Source: Nocardioides halotolerans DSM 19273
GTDB lineage: Bacteria; Actinomycetota; Actinomycetes; Propionibacteriales; Nocardioidaceae
Direction: 5' to 3'
DNA: 64,000 nt
Assembly: GCF_000422805.1 (NCBI RefSeq)
Contig: NZ_AUGT01000009.1
Coordinates: forward strand, 506,727 to 570,726
The position numbers and the translations under genes were made by a program. This document shows, in pieces, positions 1 to 9,215 of the stretch (within the stretch, counting starts at the first letter, position 1; the number at the start of each line of letters is the position of its first letter). The notes under the pieces were generated by a model. The model did not search any database. It worked only from the letters and a program-made list of their open reading frames with translations, and had not been told where the DNA came from.

Positions 1-1
1 C

Positions 2-667
2 GTGGTCGAGGAGTTCGCCCGCCTGGCCGAGGAGGGCTACGAGCCGACGCGTGGCACCGAGGCCGTCGCGGCGACGCTCGAGGCGTGCCAGCGCCGGATC
101 ACGGAGTACGCCGGGGCCGACGGCACGGGCGCGCGGCGCACGCCCGGCACGACGGTGGTCGCGGCCCTCCTCGTCGAGGACCACGACGCGCCCGCGTGGC
201 TGCTCGTCAACCTGGGCGACTCGCGCATCTACGCCGTGAGCGGTGGCCGGCTGCGGCAGGTCAGCGTCGACCACAGCGTCGTCCAGGAGCTCGTCGACTC
301 CGGGGAGATCACCCCGGCCCAGGCCGGCCACCACCCGGAACGCCACGTGATCACGCGTGCCCTGGGCGGTCCCCGGCTCGAGCCGGCCGACAGCTGGGTG
401 GTGCCGGTCAGCGAGATCGACCGGCTGCTGCTCTGCACCGACGGCATCAGCGGGCTGGTCGGCGACGACCGGATCGAGGCGATCCTGACCGGGACCTCCG
501 ACCCCCGCGACGCCGCCGACGGACTGGTCGCCGCGGCGCTCGAGGCCGGCGGCGACGACAACGCCACCGCGGTGGTCGTCGATGTGGTGGGATTGGTCCC
601 CGACCAGACCTACGACTCCGAGCAACAGCGGGCGAGTCTCGAGCAGAAGCTGGGGGCATTGCCGTGA
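2..667 (+). CDS. PP2C-family Ser/Thr protein phosphatase, C-terminal part
   Basis: The 5' end lies outside the window; 221 residues remain. PP2C metal-dependent phosphatases remove phosphate from Ser/Thr of proteins, usually counteracting PknB-type kinases. Visible family motifs are LLVNLGDSRIY (residues about 66-76), the VDHS stretch that follows, ALGG, LLLCTDGIS (about 142-150) with a metal-binding Asp, and the terminal GGDDNATAVVV, whose DD binds metal. The N-terminal DGMGG-type motif is missing, so the true start is upstream. Its TGA overlaps the GTG of the FHA gene that follows, so the two are translationally coupled. PP2C plus two FHA proteins suggests a phospho-signalling locus. Confidence 0.9.
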   Translation: MVEEFARLAEEGYEPTRGTEAVAATLEACQRRITEYAGADGTGARRTPGTTVVAALLVEDHDAPAWLLVNLGDSRIYAVSGGRLRQVSVDHSVVQELVDSGEITPAQAGHHPERHVITRALGGPRLEPADSWVVPVSEIDRLLLCTDGISGLVGDDRIEAILTGTSDPRDAADGLVAAALEAGGDDNATAVVVDVVGLVPDQTYDSEQQRASLEQKLGALP

Positions 668-1893
668 ACGCTTCCGTGGACCCCGTGCGCTCCTACCGCC
701 CGGGGGAGTGGTTCGGCATCCTCGGCGAGCGCGCCGTCGTGATCCTCCCGCCCACCGAGAAGCCGCGGGTCGCCGCCCTCTGGGAGCTCGTCGACGGCGG
801 CGCCGGCTTCGACGTCACGCTCGACGCCCTGATCTCCGGCGGGCTGCGCGACCTGCCGGCGTTCGTGCTCGTCAGCACCGGTGAGGGCGAGACCAAGGTC
901 GTCATCCGCGGCCCGGCGCGGGCGGAGTTCCGGGTCGGCGACGAGACCGTCACCCTCGAGGGCTCCAGCGCCACCACGTGGGTGGAGCGCTCGATGGCCG
1001 AGGTCGAGCGGATGAGCATCGTGCTCCACGACGGTGACCCCGACGGGGTGGACGACGGCGCGGACCTGCCGTCGTACGTCGTCGACGGCGGGCTGTTCCG
1101 CATCTCGCGGCTCGACGAGGCGCCGGCCCACGAAGGACCCGACGAGTTCGCCGAGGAGCCGGCCTACGAGCGCGAGTTCCCGCTGCCGGACGGCGGGCTC
1201 GAGGACGACATCGAGGACGACGTCGAGGACGACATCGAGGACGAGCAGGAGTACGACGACGAGGACGACGCGGACCAGGACGACGACGCGTACGCCGGGT
1301 CCGAGCCGGTCGCCCGCTCGCCCGAGCCGCCGGCGTGGACCCCCTCGCCGCCGACCCTGCCGCCTCCGCCGCCACCGGCGCCGGTGCTCCCGCCCATGCC
1401 CGGCCCGCCCACCGAGGCGATGGCCGACGGCCCGCTCCCCGAGACCGACCACGACGGCCTCACGGTGACCGGTGCGTGGCAGCCACCCGCGGCCGAGCCG
1501 CCCGGCATCCCCGGGCAGCCGCCCGCACCCGACGTGACCGTCCCGGTGGCCCGCTTGCAGATCTCCAACGGCGACGAGGTCGACGTCGACCGGGCCATCG
1601 TCATCGGCCGGGCGCCCGAGTCGCGCCGGTTCAACGACACCGAGCAGCCGCTGCTCGTCACGGTGCCGAGCCCCCACCTGGAGATCTCGTCGACCCACAT
1701 CGAGGTCCGGCCCGGCTCCGGCGCCGACCACGGCAGCGCCGTGGTGACCGACCTCGCCTCCACCAACGGCACCGTCCTCGTGCAGCCCGGGCTCGGTCCC
1801 GAGTCCCTGGCTCCCGGCGTGCCGGTGCAGCTGATCCCCGGCGCGATCATCGATCTCGGCGACGGCGTGACCATCAAGGTCACCAGTCCCTGA
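664..1893 (+). CDS. FHA-domain protein with acidic and proline-rich linker
   Basis: 409 residues from GTG 664, which overlaps the phosphatase stop by 4 nt. The N-terminal half (1-175) is a globular region of unknown function. Residues about 180-210 are almost all Asp/Glu, and 219-290 are proline-rich, so this is a disordered spacer. A C-terminal forkhead-associated domain (about 295-405) shows the IGRAP, SSTHIEV and STNGT motifs that make up a phosphothreonine-binding face. It probably reads phosphorylation by a kinase encoded upstream of the window; that kinase is not visible. No membrane segment is seen. Confidence 0.85.
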   Translation: MNASVDPVRSYRPGEWFGILGERAVVILPPTEKPRVAALWELVDGGAGFDVTLDALISGGLRDLPAFVLVSTGEGETKVVIRGPARAEFRVGDETVTLEGSSATTWVERSMAEVERMSIVLHDGDPDGVDDGADLPSYVVDGGLFRISRLDEAPAHEGPDEFAEEPAYEREFPLPDGGLEDDIEDDVEDDIEDEQEYDDEDDADQDDDAYAGSEPVARSPEPPAWTPSPPTLPPPPPPAPVLPPMPGPPTEAMADGPLPETDHDGLTVTGAWQPPAAEPPGIPGQPPAPDVTVPVARLQISNGDEVDVDRAIVIGRAPESRRFNDTEQPLLVTVPSPHLEISSTHIEVRPGSGADHGSAVVTDLASTNGTVLVQPGLGPESLAPGVPVQLIPGAIIDLGDGVTIKVTSP

Positions 1894-1895
1894 CC

Positions 1896-3077
1896 ATGAG
1901 CGATGTCGCCTACGAGGCTCCTGACACCGGAGCGCTGACCACCGACCACCTCGTCGCGGGCGCGGACCGCCGCTTCTACGCGTTCGTCGTCGACCGGCTC
2001 CTGGCGTGGGGCGTCTGCGGCGGCGAGGCGTACGCCGCCTACACCACGCTCATCGAGCCCGGCCGCACCTGGGCCGGCGTCGCCGCCATCGCCGGCACGG
2101 TGCTCATGGTCGGCCTGCTCAGCTCGATGCTCGTCGGGCTCTTCGGCCTCACGCCGGGCAAGGCCCTGGTCGGCATCCGGGTGCTGTCCTTCGAGGACGC
2201 GCGGCCGATCGGGCTCGTGCGGGCGATCCTGCGGACCCTGCTGCTCGGCGTCGCGACGCTCCCGACGCTGGGGTTCGGCGCGGCGGCGCTGGCCTGGACG
2301 GCGATGGTCGACCCGAGCGGCTGGCGCCGGGGATGGCACGACCTGCGGTGCGGCACGGTGGTGGTCGACGTACGCCCGGTCCCCGTCGTCGAGGAGCCGG
2401 AGGAGGAGGCGCCCCGGCAGCTCGTCAACCTCACCGCGATGCGGCTGGTGCCCGCGTCACCGACGCCGCCCCGGCGGATCCCCACCCGGGGCAAGCGGCC
2501 CCCGGCGCCGCCGCCCGACCCGGCTCCGCCCACGCCGACGGTCACGCCCCGGCAGGGCCTGGGCTGGCCGCTGGTCGGTGAGGCGCCCGTCGGGCCCGCA
2601 GCCGCTGCGGCGCCGCCCCGCGGACCGCGCCCGGCCGCCCCGCCCTCTGGCCCGCCGTCTGCGCCGCCCCCCGCACCGGCCCCGGCGCCGCCCTCCACGC
2701 CGGCCCCCGCGCCGCAGCCCGCAGCCCCCGCACCCGTCGCCCGCTGGCAGGTCGTCTTCGACACCGGGGAGCAGTTCGAGGTGCGCGGGCTGACGCTGGT
2801 GGGGCGGCGACCCGAGCCGCGGCCCGGGGAGCCGGTGAAGCGGCTGGTCACCCTGCCGTCCGACGACATGAGCCTGTCCAAGACGCACGCGCAGTTCCAG
2901 GTGGTGCCCGACGGGGCGCTCGTGGTGATGGACCGCGGCTCCACCAACGGGTCGATCCTGATCCGGGCCGGCGTCGCCAAGCGGCTGGTCGGCGGCAAGC
3001 CCGCGACGATGCGCGACGGCGACCGGGTCCGGTTCGGCGACCGCGAGATGACTGTCAAGAGGCTGGGCCCTACCTAG
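1896..3077 (+). CDS. RDD membrane domain fused to FHA domain
   Basis: 393 residues; ATG two bases after the preceding stop, so same operon. An RDD-family membrane domain (about 20-150, with DRRFYAFVVDR, TPGKALVGIRV and a terminal WHDL) is followed by a Pro/Ala-rich linker (about 190-280) and a C-terminal FHA domain (about 285-390) with GRRPE, SLSKTHAQF and RGSTNGS. The FHA part should face the cytoplasm and bind phosphothreonine. The RDD domain has no agreed function. Together with the two genes before it this looks like a membrane-tethered phospho-signalling module; specific partners are unknown. Confidence 0.85.
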   Translation: MSDVAYEAPDTGALTTDHLVAGADRRFYAFVVDRLLAWGVCGGEAYAAYTTLIEPGRTWAGVAAIAGTVLMVGLLSSMLVGLFGLTPGKALVGIRVLSFEDARPIGLVRAILRTLLLGVATLPTLGFGAAALAWTAMVDPSGWRRGWHDLRCGTVVVDVRPVPVVEEPEEEAPRQLVNLTAMRLVPASPTPPRRIPTRGKRPPAPPPDPAPPTPTVTPRQGLGWPLVGEAPVGPAAAAAPPRGPRPAAPPSGPPSAPPPAPAPAPPSTPAPAPQPAAPAPVARWQVVFDTGEQFEVRGLTLVGRRPEPRPGEPVKRLVTLPSDDMSLSKTHAQFQVVPDGALVVMDRGSTNGSILIRAGVAKRLVGGKPATMRDGDRVRFGDREMTVKRLGPT

Positions 3078-3106
3078 GAGGGCTCCTCGCCGTTAGGTTT
3101 TCGATC

Positions 3107-3514
3107 GTGACCTTCGAGTACTCGCGGACCGTGACCACGACAGCCACCGCCCACGACGTGTGGGCACTCTGGAGTGACCCGGGCAGCTGGCACTGCTGGG
3201 ACCCGTCGGTCGAGTCCGTGGCCATCGAGGGCCACTTCGCCGAGGGTGCGGCGGGCGTGATGGTGCTGACCGGCGGCATCGAGGTGCCGGTGACCCTCGA
3301 GCTCGTCGAGCCGGGTGCGCGCTACCTCGACCGGCTCGAGATGGGCGACCTGCGCATCCACATCGACCACGTGGTGAAGGACTCCGACAGCGGCGCGGAG
3401 GTGACGGTCAGCACCTTCGTGACCGGCCCCGGCGCCGAGGACATCGGCCCGATGGTGACGGCCGACGCCCCCAAGGCGATGGAGACCCTCTGCGCGATGG
3501 CCGAGGGTCGCTGA
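3107..3514 (+). CDS. SRPBCC (polyketide cyclase-like) ligand-binding protein
   Basis: 135 residues. N-terminal FEYSRTVTTTATAHDVWALW and WDPSVESV are typical of START/SRPBCC barrels (polyketide cyclase/dehydrase superfamily), which bind small hydrophobic ligands. The family gives no specific substrate. A TAGGTT hexamer at 3094-3099 sits exactly 7 nt before GTG 3107, and there is no Shine-Dalgarno sequence, so the mRNA is probably leaderless. This supports the GTG start. It stands alone, convergent with the racemase gene that follows. Confidence 0.75.
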   Translation: MTFEYSRTVTTTATAHDVWALWSDPGSWHCWDPSVESVAIEGHFAEGAAGVMVLTGGIEVPVTLELVEPGARYLDRLEMGDLRIHIDHVVKDSDSGAEVTVSTFVTGPGAEDIGPMVTADAPKAMETLCAMAEGR

Positions 3515-3524
3515 GCGGGCCGGC

Positions 3525-4229
3525 TCAGGCAGGCACCCGCTCGCCGAGGACGGCCCGGGCCGCGGCCTCGGCGTGGGTCCGCATCGAGGGCAGCAGCGGC
3601 ACGGGAGTGTCGTCGGCGCCGACGAGCAGCTCGATCTCCGTGCAACCCAGCACGACCGCCTCGGCGCCCCGGTCGCGCAGGCGGCCCAGGATCGCGACGA
3701 ACGCCGCCCGCGACTCCTCGGTGACCACGCCCCGGGTCAGCTCGTCGAAGATGACCCGGTCGGCCTCGCGGCGGTCGGCCGCGTCGGGCACGACCACCTC
3801 GAGCCCGTGGCGGGCCAGCCGGCCGACGTAGAAGTCCTCCTCCATCACCCAGCTCGTGCCGAGGACGCCGAGGCGCGACCACCCGTGCTCGCCGGCGCGG
3901 TCGGCTAGGGCGTCGGCGATGTGCAGGAGCGGTACGCCGATGCCGGCCTGCACCTCCTCGGCCACGCGGTGCATGAGGTTGGTGCAGATGATCACCACGT
4001 CGGCGCCGGAGCGCTCGCAGCGCTGCGCGGCCTCGGTGAGCAGGCGCGCCGCGTGCGCCCAGTCGCCGTCGAGCTGGCACCGCCGGATCTCGGCGAAGTC
4101 CAGCGACTCCAACGCCACCGGCGCCGACGCGTGGCCGCCGAGCTCCTCGGCGACCTGTTCGTTGATGACTCGGTAGTACTCCAGAGTCGAGTGCCAGCTC
4201 ATGCCGCCGACGAGGCCGATCTTCTTCAT
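3525..4229 (-). CDS. aspartate/glutamate racemase family protein
   Basis: 234 residues, the normal length for Asp/Glu/hydantoin racemases. It has the N-terminal GLVGGMSWHST motif and the two catalytic cysteines, C82 in IICTNLMH and C196 in VLGCTEIE. The PLP-independent racemases use this Cys pair to invert aspartate (or a similar amino acid). GGAG lies 5 nt before the ATG. It is transcribed divergently from a LysR regulator that is likely to control it. Substrate (aspartate versus another acid) cannot be told from sequence. Confidence 0.88.
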   Translation of the reverse strand: MKKIGLVGGMSWHSTLEYYRVINEQVAEELGGHASAPVALESLDFAEIRRCQLDGDWAHAARLLTEAAQRCERSGADVVIICTNLMHRVAEEVQAGIGVPLLHIADALADRAGEHGWSRLGVLGTSWVMEEDFYVGRLARHGLEVVVPDAADRREADRVIFDELTRGVVTEESRAAFVAILGRLRDRGAEAVVLGCTEIELLVGADDTPVPLLPSMRTHAEAAARAVLGERVPA

Positions 4230-4285
4230 GGCTCCATCGTGCGGGGATCACCGACCCCAAGGAACCCCTGTTCTTCTTCGCTGTC

Positions 4286-4304
4286 CCATAACCTGACGTT
4301 ATGG
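4286..4304. promoter_or_regulatory. LysR-type inverted repeat overlapping the lysR start
   Basis: Perfect 7-bp arms CCATAAC (4286-4292) and GTTATGG (4298-4304) flank CTGAC. The repeat contains the LysR-type T-N11-A pattern (T4289, A4301). It covers a possible -10 element TAACCT (4289-4294) placed 6 nt before the lysR ATG at 4301. This looks like an autoregulatory site, as is usual for divergent LysR-target pairs. Binding is inferred. Confidence 0.6.
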
Positions 4305-5254
4305 ATCCGAAGCGGGTGCTGATCTTCCGCACCGTGGCGCGCGCCGGCTCGATCAGCGGCGCGGCCCGCGAGCTCGGCTGGACCCAGCCCGCGGTCAGCC
4401 AGCACCTGCGCGCCCTGGAGCGCTCGGCCGGGTGTGCCCTGCTGCTCCGCGGCGCGGCGGGCGTCGAGCTGACCGAGCCGGGACGGGTGCTGCTCGCGCG
4501 GGCCGACGCGCTCGCCGTACAGCTCCACATGGCGGAGGAGGAGCTCGCCGACCTGACCGCGCTGCGTCGCGGCCGGGTCCGGCTCGCGGCCTATCCCTCG
4601 GCGGCGGCGACGCTGGTGCCGCGCGCCGTCGCCGGGCTGCGCGCCCGCCACCCCGAGGTCGACGTCGAGCTCACCGAGGCGGAGCCGCCGGAGGCGCTCG
4701 CGCTCATCTCCCGCGGCGACGCCGACCTCGCCCTCGTCTTCTCCTACGACCCACCCCACGGAGCCGTGGGCGAGGGGCGCTCCGCGCGGGCGGACCACGC
4801 TTCCGCGGGGACACCGGAAAGGCGCGACCAGGTCGCCGCCGGAGGGGCCGGCCTGGTCTGGCGGCCGCTGGCCGACGAGCCCGTCGCGCTCGTCGTCGGC
4901 GCCGACCACCGCGCCGCCACCCGGCGCCGGCTGACGCTGGCCGACCTGTCGGAGGAGCCGTGGATCGTGGGCTGCGAGCGGTGCCGGGCGCACGCGCTGT
5001 CCGTCTGCGCCGAGGCCGGCTTCGAGCCCGCGGTGCGGCACGTCAGCGACGACTACGTCGTGGTCCAGAACCTCGTGGCGGTCGGGCTCGGCGTGACCCT
5101 CCTCCCGCGCTCGGCGCTCGACGCGTTCCTGCACCCGGGCGTCCGGGTGCGCGAGCACCCGTCGTTCGGCACCCGGACCTTCGGCGTGGTGCACCGCGAG
5201 GGAGCCGACCTGGTGCCGGCCACCGCCGCGCTGGTGCGCGAGCTGGCCGCCTGA
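4301..5254 (+). CDS. LysR-family transcriptional regulator
   Basis: 317 residues. The N-terminal winged helix-turn-helix (1-60; GSISGAARELGWTQPAVSQH) is followed by a LysR substrate-binding domain. It is probably leaderless (TAACCT 6 nt before ATG) and its start lies inside an inverted repeat. Residues about 153-184 form an unusual polar/Gly-Ala insert between a strand ending LVFSYDPP and the following strand; the DNA there contains a hairpin (CCCACGG/CCGTGGG). Without it the domain would have normal length. It is divergent from the racemase gene, the likely target; the effector is unknown. Confidence 0.88.
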   Translation: MDPKRVLIFRTVARAGSISGAARELGWTQPAVSQHLRALERSAGCALLLRGAAGVELTEPGRVLLARADALAVQLHMAEEELADLTALRRGRVRLAAYPSAAATLVPRAVAGLRARHPEVDVELTEAEPPEALALISRGDADLALVFSYDPPHGAVGEGRSARADHASAGTPERRDQVAAGGAGLVWRPLADEPVALVVGADHRAATRRRLTLADLSEEPWIVGCERCRAHALSVCAEAGFEPAVRHVSDDYVVVQNLVAVGLGVTLLPRSALDAFLHPGVRVREHPSFGTRTFGVVHREGADLVPATAALVRELAA

Positions 5255-5343
5255 GGTTCTTCTCCGCGCGGGTGTCGTATCCCGCCCCGCGTCTTCGTGG
5301 AGGTGCTGACAGCACCCACACCCACGAGAAGGAGGGGAGCCAG

Positions 5344-5907
5344 ATGCGCACCCTGTTCGTCACCGAGTTCATCTCCCTGGACGGCGTCATCGAGGCGCCC
5401 GGCGGGGAGGAGGACTTCCGCCACACCGGCTGGACCTTCGACATCGACTCCGACCCGACCATGTACGAGTTCAAGGCCGAGGAGACCTTCAGCACCCAGA
5501 CGCTGCTGCTCGGCGCCCGGACCTACGAGGGCTTCGCCGCGGCGTGGCCGGGGCGCGACGGCGAGTTCGCCGACAGGTTCAACTCGATGGAGAAGGTCGT
5601 CCTGTCCACGACGCTCGAGAACCCGGCCTGGACCAACACGAAGGTGGTCCGCGACCTCGACGCCGTCCGGGAGCTGAAGGAGGGCGAGGGCGGCCCGATC
5701 GGGGTCCACGGCAGCGCCTCGGTCGCGCAGGCGCTCCACAAGGCCGGGCTGGTCGACACCTGGCACCTCGTGGTGTTCCCGGTCGTGCTCGGCAGCGGCA
5801 AGCGGCTCTTCCCGACCGACGCCGAGGACAAGCAGAAGCTCACGCTGCGCGAGTCGCGCACCTGCACCAACGGCGTCCAGCTCAACATCTTCGACACCGT
5901 CGGGTGA
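5344..5907 (+). CDS. dihydrofolate reductase family (RibD C-terminal-like) protein
   Basis: 187 residues. The start [16 protein letters not shown] and the later [22 protein letters not shown] and [20 protein letters not shown] match the RibD C-terminal/DHFR-like fold common in actinobacteria, where it binds NADPH. Family members are seldom true DHFR or RibD enzymes and the reaction is unknown. GAAGGAGGGGAG lies upstream of ATG 5344, a strong Shine-Dalgarno sequence. Convergent with lepB. Confidence 0.85.
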   Translation: MRTLFVTEFISLDGVIEAPGGEEDFRHTGWTFDIDSDPTMYEFKAEETFSTQTLLLGARTYEGFAAAWPGRDGEFADRFNSMEKVVLSTTLENPAWTNTKVVRDLDAVRELKEGEGGPIGVHGSASVAQALHKAGLVDTWHLVVFPVVLGSGKRLFPTDAEDKQKLTLRESRTCTNGVQLNIFDTVG

Positions 5908-5933
5908 CCCTGCCGAACCACGGGCTCGACCAC

Positions 5934-5969
5934 GGGCCGGACCCCGGCCCGAGCTTCGCCTAGCTCGGG
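5934..5969. terminator. overlapping hairpins between convergent genes
   Basis: Two perfect 7-bp stems share three bases: GGGCCGG/CCGGCCC (5934-5940, 5944-5950, loop ACC) and CCCGAGC/GCTCGGG (5948-5954, 5963-5969, 8-nt loop). They cannot form together. The location between converging genes suggests bidirectional termination; no T-run follows, so intrinsic termination is only likely. Confidence 0.5.
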
Positions 5970-6721
5970 TCGGGGACGTCGTCGAACGCGTCGGGTGTGT
6001 GCACGACGTGGGCGCGGCCCAGCGGCCACGCGAGGGCGAACACCTTGCCGACCACGTCGTCGACCGGGACGTAGGCGTCGCTCGCGTCGCACTTGCTGGC
6101 GTTGGGGCGGCACAGGTGCACCGAGGAGTCCGCGGAGTTTCGCCGGTTGTCGCCCATCACGAACACGGTGCCGTCGGGCACCGGCCCGGCGGTCCAGTTG
6201 CACGACATCTGGCCGTCGGGCATCGGGCCGTCGCACTTGCCGTGGTTCTTCGCGATGAACCCGCTCTCGTCGACCGGCTCGCCGTTCACGGAGAGGCGGC
6301 CGTCCTGGTCGCAGCAGACGATGGTGTCGCCGGCGACGCCGATCACCCGCTTCACCAGGTGGCCGCCCGTCGGGTAGAGCCCGATCTTCGCCAGCCCGCG
6401 AGCCAGGAAGGTCATCGGCTGGCCCGACTCGAGCGCGTTGAGCCAGCCACCGGGGTCGTCGAAGACGATGACGTCGCCGCGCTGCGGACCGCCGTCACCC
6501 CAGTAGGAGGGCTTCTGCACCAGGATCCGGTCGTTGACGATGAGGCCGGGCTCCATCGACTCCGAGGGGATGTAGAAGGACTGCACGAAGAACGTCTTCA
6601 CGACCAGCGCCAGCACGATCGCGAAGGCGAGCAGGAGCACGGTCTCGCGGAGCGCCTTGAACGGCGTCTGCTTGCGGTCGGACCCGGCCTTCTCGGCGTT
6701 GGTCTCCGGGTCCGTGGTCAC
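5960..6721 (-). CDS. lepB: signal peptidase I
   Basis: 253 residues from GTG 6721. It removes signal peptides from secreted proteins at the outer face of the membrane. One N-terminal membrane anchor (about 27-45) is followed by the box with the catalytic serine (PSESMEPG, S55) and the box with the general-base lysine ([10 protein letters not shown]124), then [10 protein letters not shown]. An in-frame GTG at 6748 exists, but a TAGGGT hexamer (complement of 6729-6734) sits 7 nt before GTG 6721, which favours a leaderless start there. Two extra Cys (CC in IVCCDQ, and C in GKCDGP) are in the periplasm-side insert. Confidence 0.95.
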   Translation of the reverse strand: MTTDPETNAEKAGSDRKQTPFKALRETVLLLAFAIVLALVVKTFFVQSFYIPSESMEPGLIVNDRILVQKPSYWGDGGPQRGDVIVFDDPGGWLNALESGQPMTFLARGLAKIGLYPTGGHLVKRVIGVAGDTIVCCDQDGRLSVNGEPVDESGFIAKNHGKCDGPMPDGQMSCNWTAGPVPDGTVFVMGDNRRNSADSSVHLCRPNASKCDASDAYVPVDDVVGKVFALAWPLGRAHVVHTPDAFDDVPDPS

Positions 6722-6772
6722 GTCGCGAACCCTACCTATCGGTCCCACGCGTCCCGGCGTACGTTCGGTCGC

Positions 6773-8431
6773 ATGGCCGCGTCAACCGCACCGTCGTACG
6801 CCAGGGGCGAGACCGAGCCGGCGATGCTCGACCAGACCATCGGCGCAAGCTTCGAGGCGACCGTGGCGGCGCACCCGGACCGGGAGGCCCTCGTCGAGGT
6901 CGCGACCGGCAGGCGGTGGACCTGGTCGGAGCTCGACCGCGACGTGGACGCGCTGGCCATCGGGCTGGCGCGGGCCGGGATCACCAAGGGCGACCGGGTG
7001 GGCATCTGGTCGCCCAACTGCGCGGAGTGGACGCTGGTGCAGTACGCCACCGCGAAGCTCGGGGCGATCCTCGTCAACGTCAACCCGGCCTACCGCACCC
7101 ACGAGCTCTCCTACGCGCTGCGGCAGTCGGGCACCCGGCTGCTGGTCTCGGCGACCGAGTTCAAGACCAGCGACTACCGGGCGATGGTCGACGAGGTGCG
7201 CGGCGACGTGCCGACGCTGGAGCAGGTGTGGTTCCTCGGCAGCCCCGAGTGGACCGACCACAACGTCCACGACCCGGGCGTCACGCTCGCCGAGCTGCTC
7301 GACTACCCGTTGTCCGACCTGCGCCCCGACGACCCGATCAACATCCAGTACACGTCCGGCACGACGGGCTACCCGAAGGGCGCCACGCTCAGCCACCGCA
7401 ACATCCTCAACAACGGCTACTTCACGACCGAGCTGATCGGCTTCACCCACGAGGACCGGCTCTGCATCCCGGTGCCCTTCTATCACTGCTTCGGCATGGT
7501 GATGGGCAACCTCGGGTGCACCACCCACGGCGCCACGATGGTGATCCCCGCGCCGGGCTTCGACCCCGAGATCACGCTGCGCACCATCGCCGAGGAGCGG
7601 TGCACCGCGGTCTACGGCGTGCCGACGATGTTCATCGCGATGCAGAACCACCCGACCTTCGCCGACCACGACCTCTCGTCGCTGCGCACCGGGATCATGG
7701 CCGGCTCGGTCTGCCCGGTCGAGGTGATGAAGCGCTGCGTCAACGACATGCACATGCCCGAGGTCGGCATCGCCTACGGCATGACCGAGACCTCGCCCGT
7801 CTCGTGCCAGACCCGGGTCGACGACGACCTCGAGCGGCGTACGGCGTCGATCGGCCGAGTGGGGCCGCACCTCGAGATCAAGATCGTCGACCCGGCCACC
7901 GGCGAGACCGTGCCCCGCGGGGCGCCCGGCGAGTTCTGCACGCGCGGCTACTCGGTGATGCTCGGCTACTGGCCTCTGCACGATTCTGGGGCCGCGGAGA
8001 AGACCGCCGAGGCGATCGACGCCGACGGGTGGATGCACACCGGCGACCTCGCGGAGATGCGCGAGGACGGCTACTGCACCATCGTCGGCCGGATCAAGGA
8101 CATGGTGATCCGGGGCGGCGAGAACGTATACCCGCGCGAGATCGAGGAGTTCCTCTACCAGCACCCCGACGTCGAGGACGTGCAGGTCATCGGCGTCCCG
8201 GACGAGAAGTACGGCGAGGAGCTCTGCGCCTGGATCAAGCTGAAGGCGGGCGCCGAGCCGCTGGACGCCGACGCCGTGCGCGCGTTCTGCCAGGGCCGGC
8301 TGAGCCACTACAAGATCCCGCGCTACGTGATGGTCGTCGACGACTTCCCGATGACGGTGACCGGCAAGATCCGCAAGGTCCAGATGCGCGAGGAGACTGC
8401 CGAGCAGCTCGGCCTGACTGGTCCGGAGTAG
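6773..8431 (+). CDS. AMP-binding acyl-CoA synthetase
   Basis: 552 residues. An ANL-superfamily ligase activates a carboxylic acid with ATP and transfers it to CoA. Motifs: P-loop [11 protein letters not shown] (about 193-203), YGMTET (about 335), TGDLAEM (about 423), [16 protein letters not shown] hinge (about 439) and the C-terminal catalytic lysine in TVTGKIRK. Closest in pattern to medium/long-chain fatty acyl-CoA synthetases (FadD/AcsA-like), but chain length is not predictable. TACGTT lies 7 nt before the ATG and no Shine-Dalgarno sequence is present, so it is probably leaderless. Divergent from lepB. Confidence 0.92.
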   Translation: MAASTAPSYARGETEPAMLDQTIGASFEATVAAHPDREALVEVATGRRWTWSELDRDVDALAIGLARAGITKGDRVGIWSPNCAEWTLVQYATAKLGAILVNVNPAYRTHELSYALRQSGTRLLVSATEFKTSDYRAMVDEVRGDVPTLEQVWFLGSPEWTDHNVHDPGVTLAELLDYPLSDLRPDDPINIQYTSGTTGYPKGATLSHRNILNNGYFTTELIGFTHEDRLCIPVPFYHCFGMVMGNLGCTTHGATMVIPAPGFDPEITLRTIAEERCTAVYGVPTMFIAMQNHPTFADHDLSSLRTGIMAGSVCPVEVMKRCVNDMHMPEVGIAYGMTETSPVSCQTRVDDDLERRTASIGRVGPHLEIKIVDPATGETVPRGAPGEFCTRGYSVMLGYWPLHDSGAAEKTAEAIDADGWMHTGDLAEMREDGYCTIVGRIKDMVIRGGENVYPREIEEFLYQHPDVEDVQVIGVPDEKYGEELCAWIKLKAGAEPLDADAVRAFCQGRLSHYKIPRYVMVVDDFPMTVTGKIRKVQMREETAEQLGLTGPE

Positions 8432-8527
8432 CACGTTCAGGTCATGGTCAGGTCCGTGGCAGGGCCCTAGCCTGCCGGGAGACGCCCTGGGAGAGGGGCG
8501 TCGTTGTCGCCCGGGGGGAGAACTGTC

Positions 8528-9187
8528 ATGCGCGCTCTGAAGGTGTTCGTCGCGACCGCGGTCGGGCTGGGAGGGCTGGCGGTCGCCGGCGCGCCCGCAC
8601 ATGCGGGCAAGGGGGCCGACCCCGACGAGGTCAAGACCGTGACCATGCCCCTCCAGTCGAGGTCGATGCTCCGGTCGACCCCGATCGAGGGCGGGTTCAG
8701 CAACTACTGCGCGGTCGTCACGCTGGTGCCGTTCAACGACCTCGCGGGCTTCCAGCCCGTGTCGGTGACAGCCACCTTCATCAACGCGCCCTTCACCGAG
8801 AGCATCGGCGAGGCGCCGTACGACGACGCGGCCACGATCAACAACCTCGTGTTCACACCCTCCGGCGCTGCTCACCAGACGCAGCTGGGTGAGGCCTCCT
8901 ACCAGCAGGGCGGCGGTGACCCGGCCCTGGCGGCCGTCGAGTGCGAGAAGCTGCGCCAGAGGTCGGACGACTTCTGGGGTCCGACCGCAACGGTCACCTA
9001 CGAGCGCACCGACAAGTGCGCCGCGGCCCTGGCCAAGGTCGCGTCGGCGGCGAAGGCCGTCAAGGCGGCGCAGAAGAAGGTCAAGAGCACCACCGGCAAG
9101 GCCCACGCCGCGGCCGTGGCGGCGCTGAACAAGGCCAAGGCGAAGCTCAAGGCGACCAAGAAGAAGGCCAAGAAGGCCTGCAGGTAG
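8528..9187 (+). CDS. secreted protein with Lys/Ala-rich C-terminal tail
   Basis: 219 residues from ATG 8528, preceded by GGGGGGAG. A Sec signal peptide (MRALKVFVATAVGLGGLAVA, cleavage after APAHA at about residue 26) is clear. The middle region matches no family I recognise and contains three cysteines. The final 50 residues are Lys/Ala-rich (KKVK, KAKAKLKATKKKAKKACR) and look like a charged helix that could contact DNA, teichoic acids or other anionic polymers. A TAGCCT hexamer at 8468-8473 and a leader hairpin GACGCCC/GGGCGTC precede it. Function unknown. Confidence 0.75.
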   Translation: MRALKVFVATAVGLGGLAVAGAPAHAGKGADPDEVKTVTMPLQSRSMLRSTPIEGGFSNYCAVVTLVPFNDLAGFQPVSVTATFINAPFTESIGEAPYDDAATINNLVFTPSGAAHQTQLGEASYQQGGGDPALAAVECEKLRQRSDDFWGPTATVTYERTDKCAAALAKVASAAKAVKAAQKKVKSTTGKAHAAAVAALNKAKAKLKATKKKAKKACR

Positions 9188-9215
9188 GCGGGGTCGGACG
9201 CGTAGCCTCCGGGGC

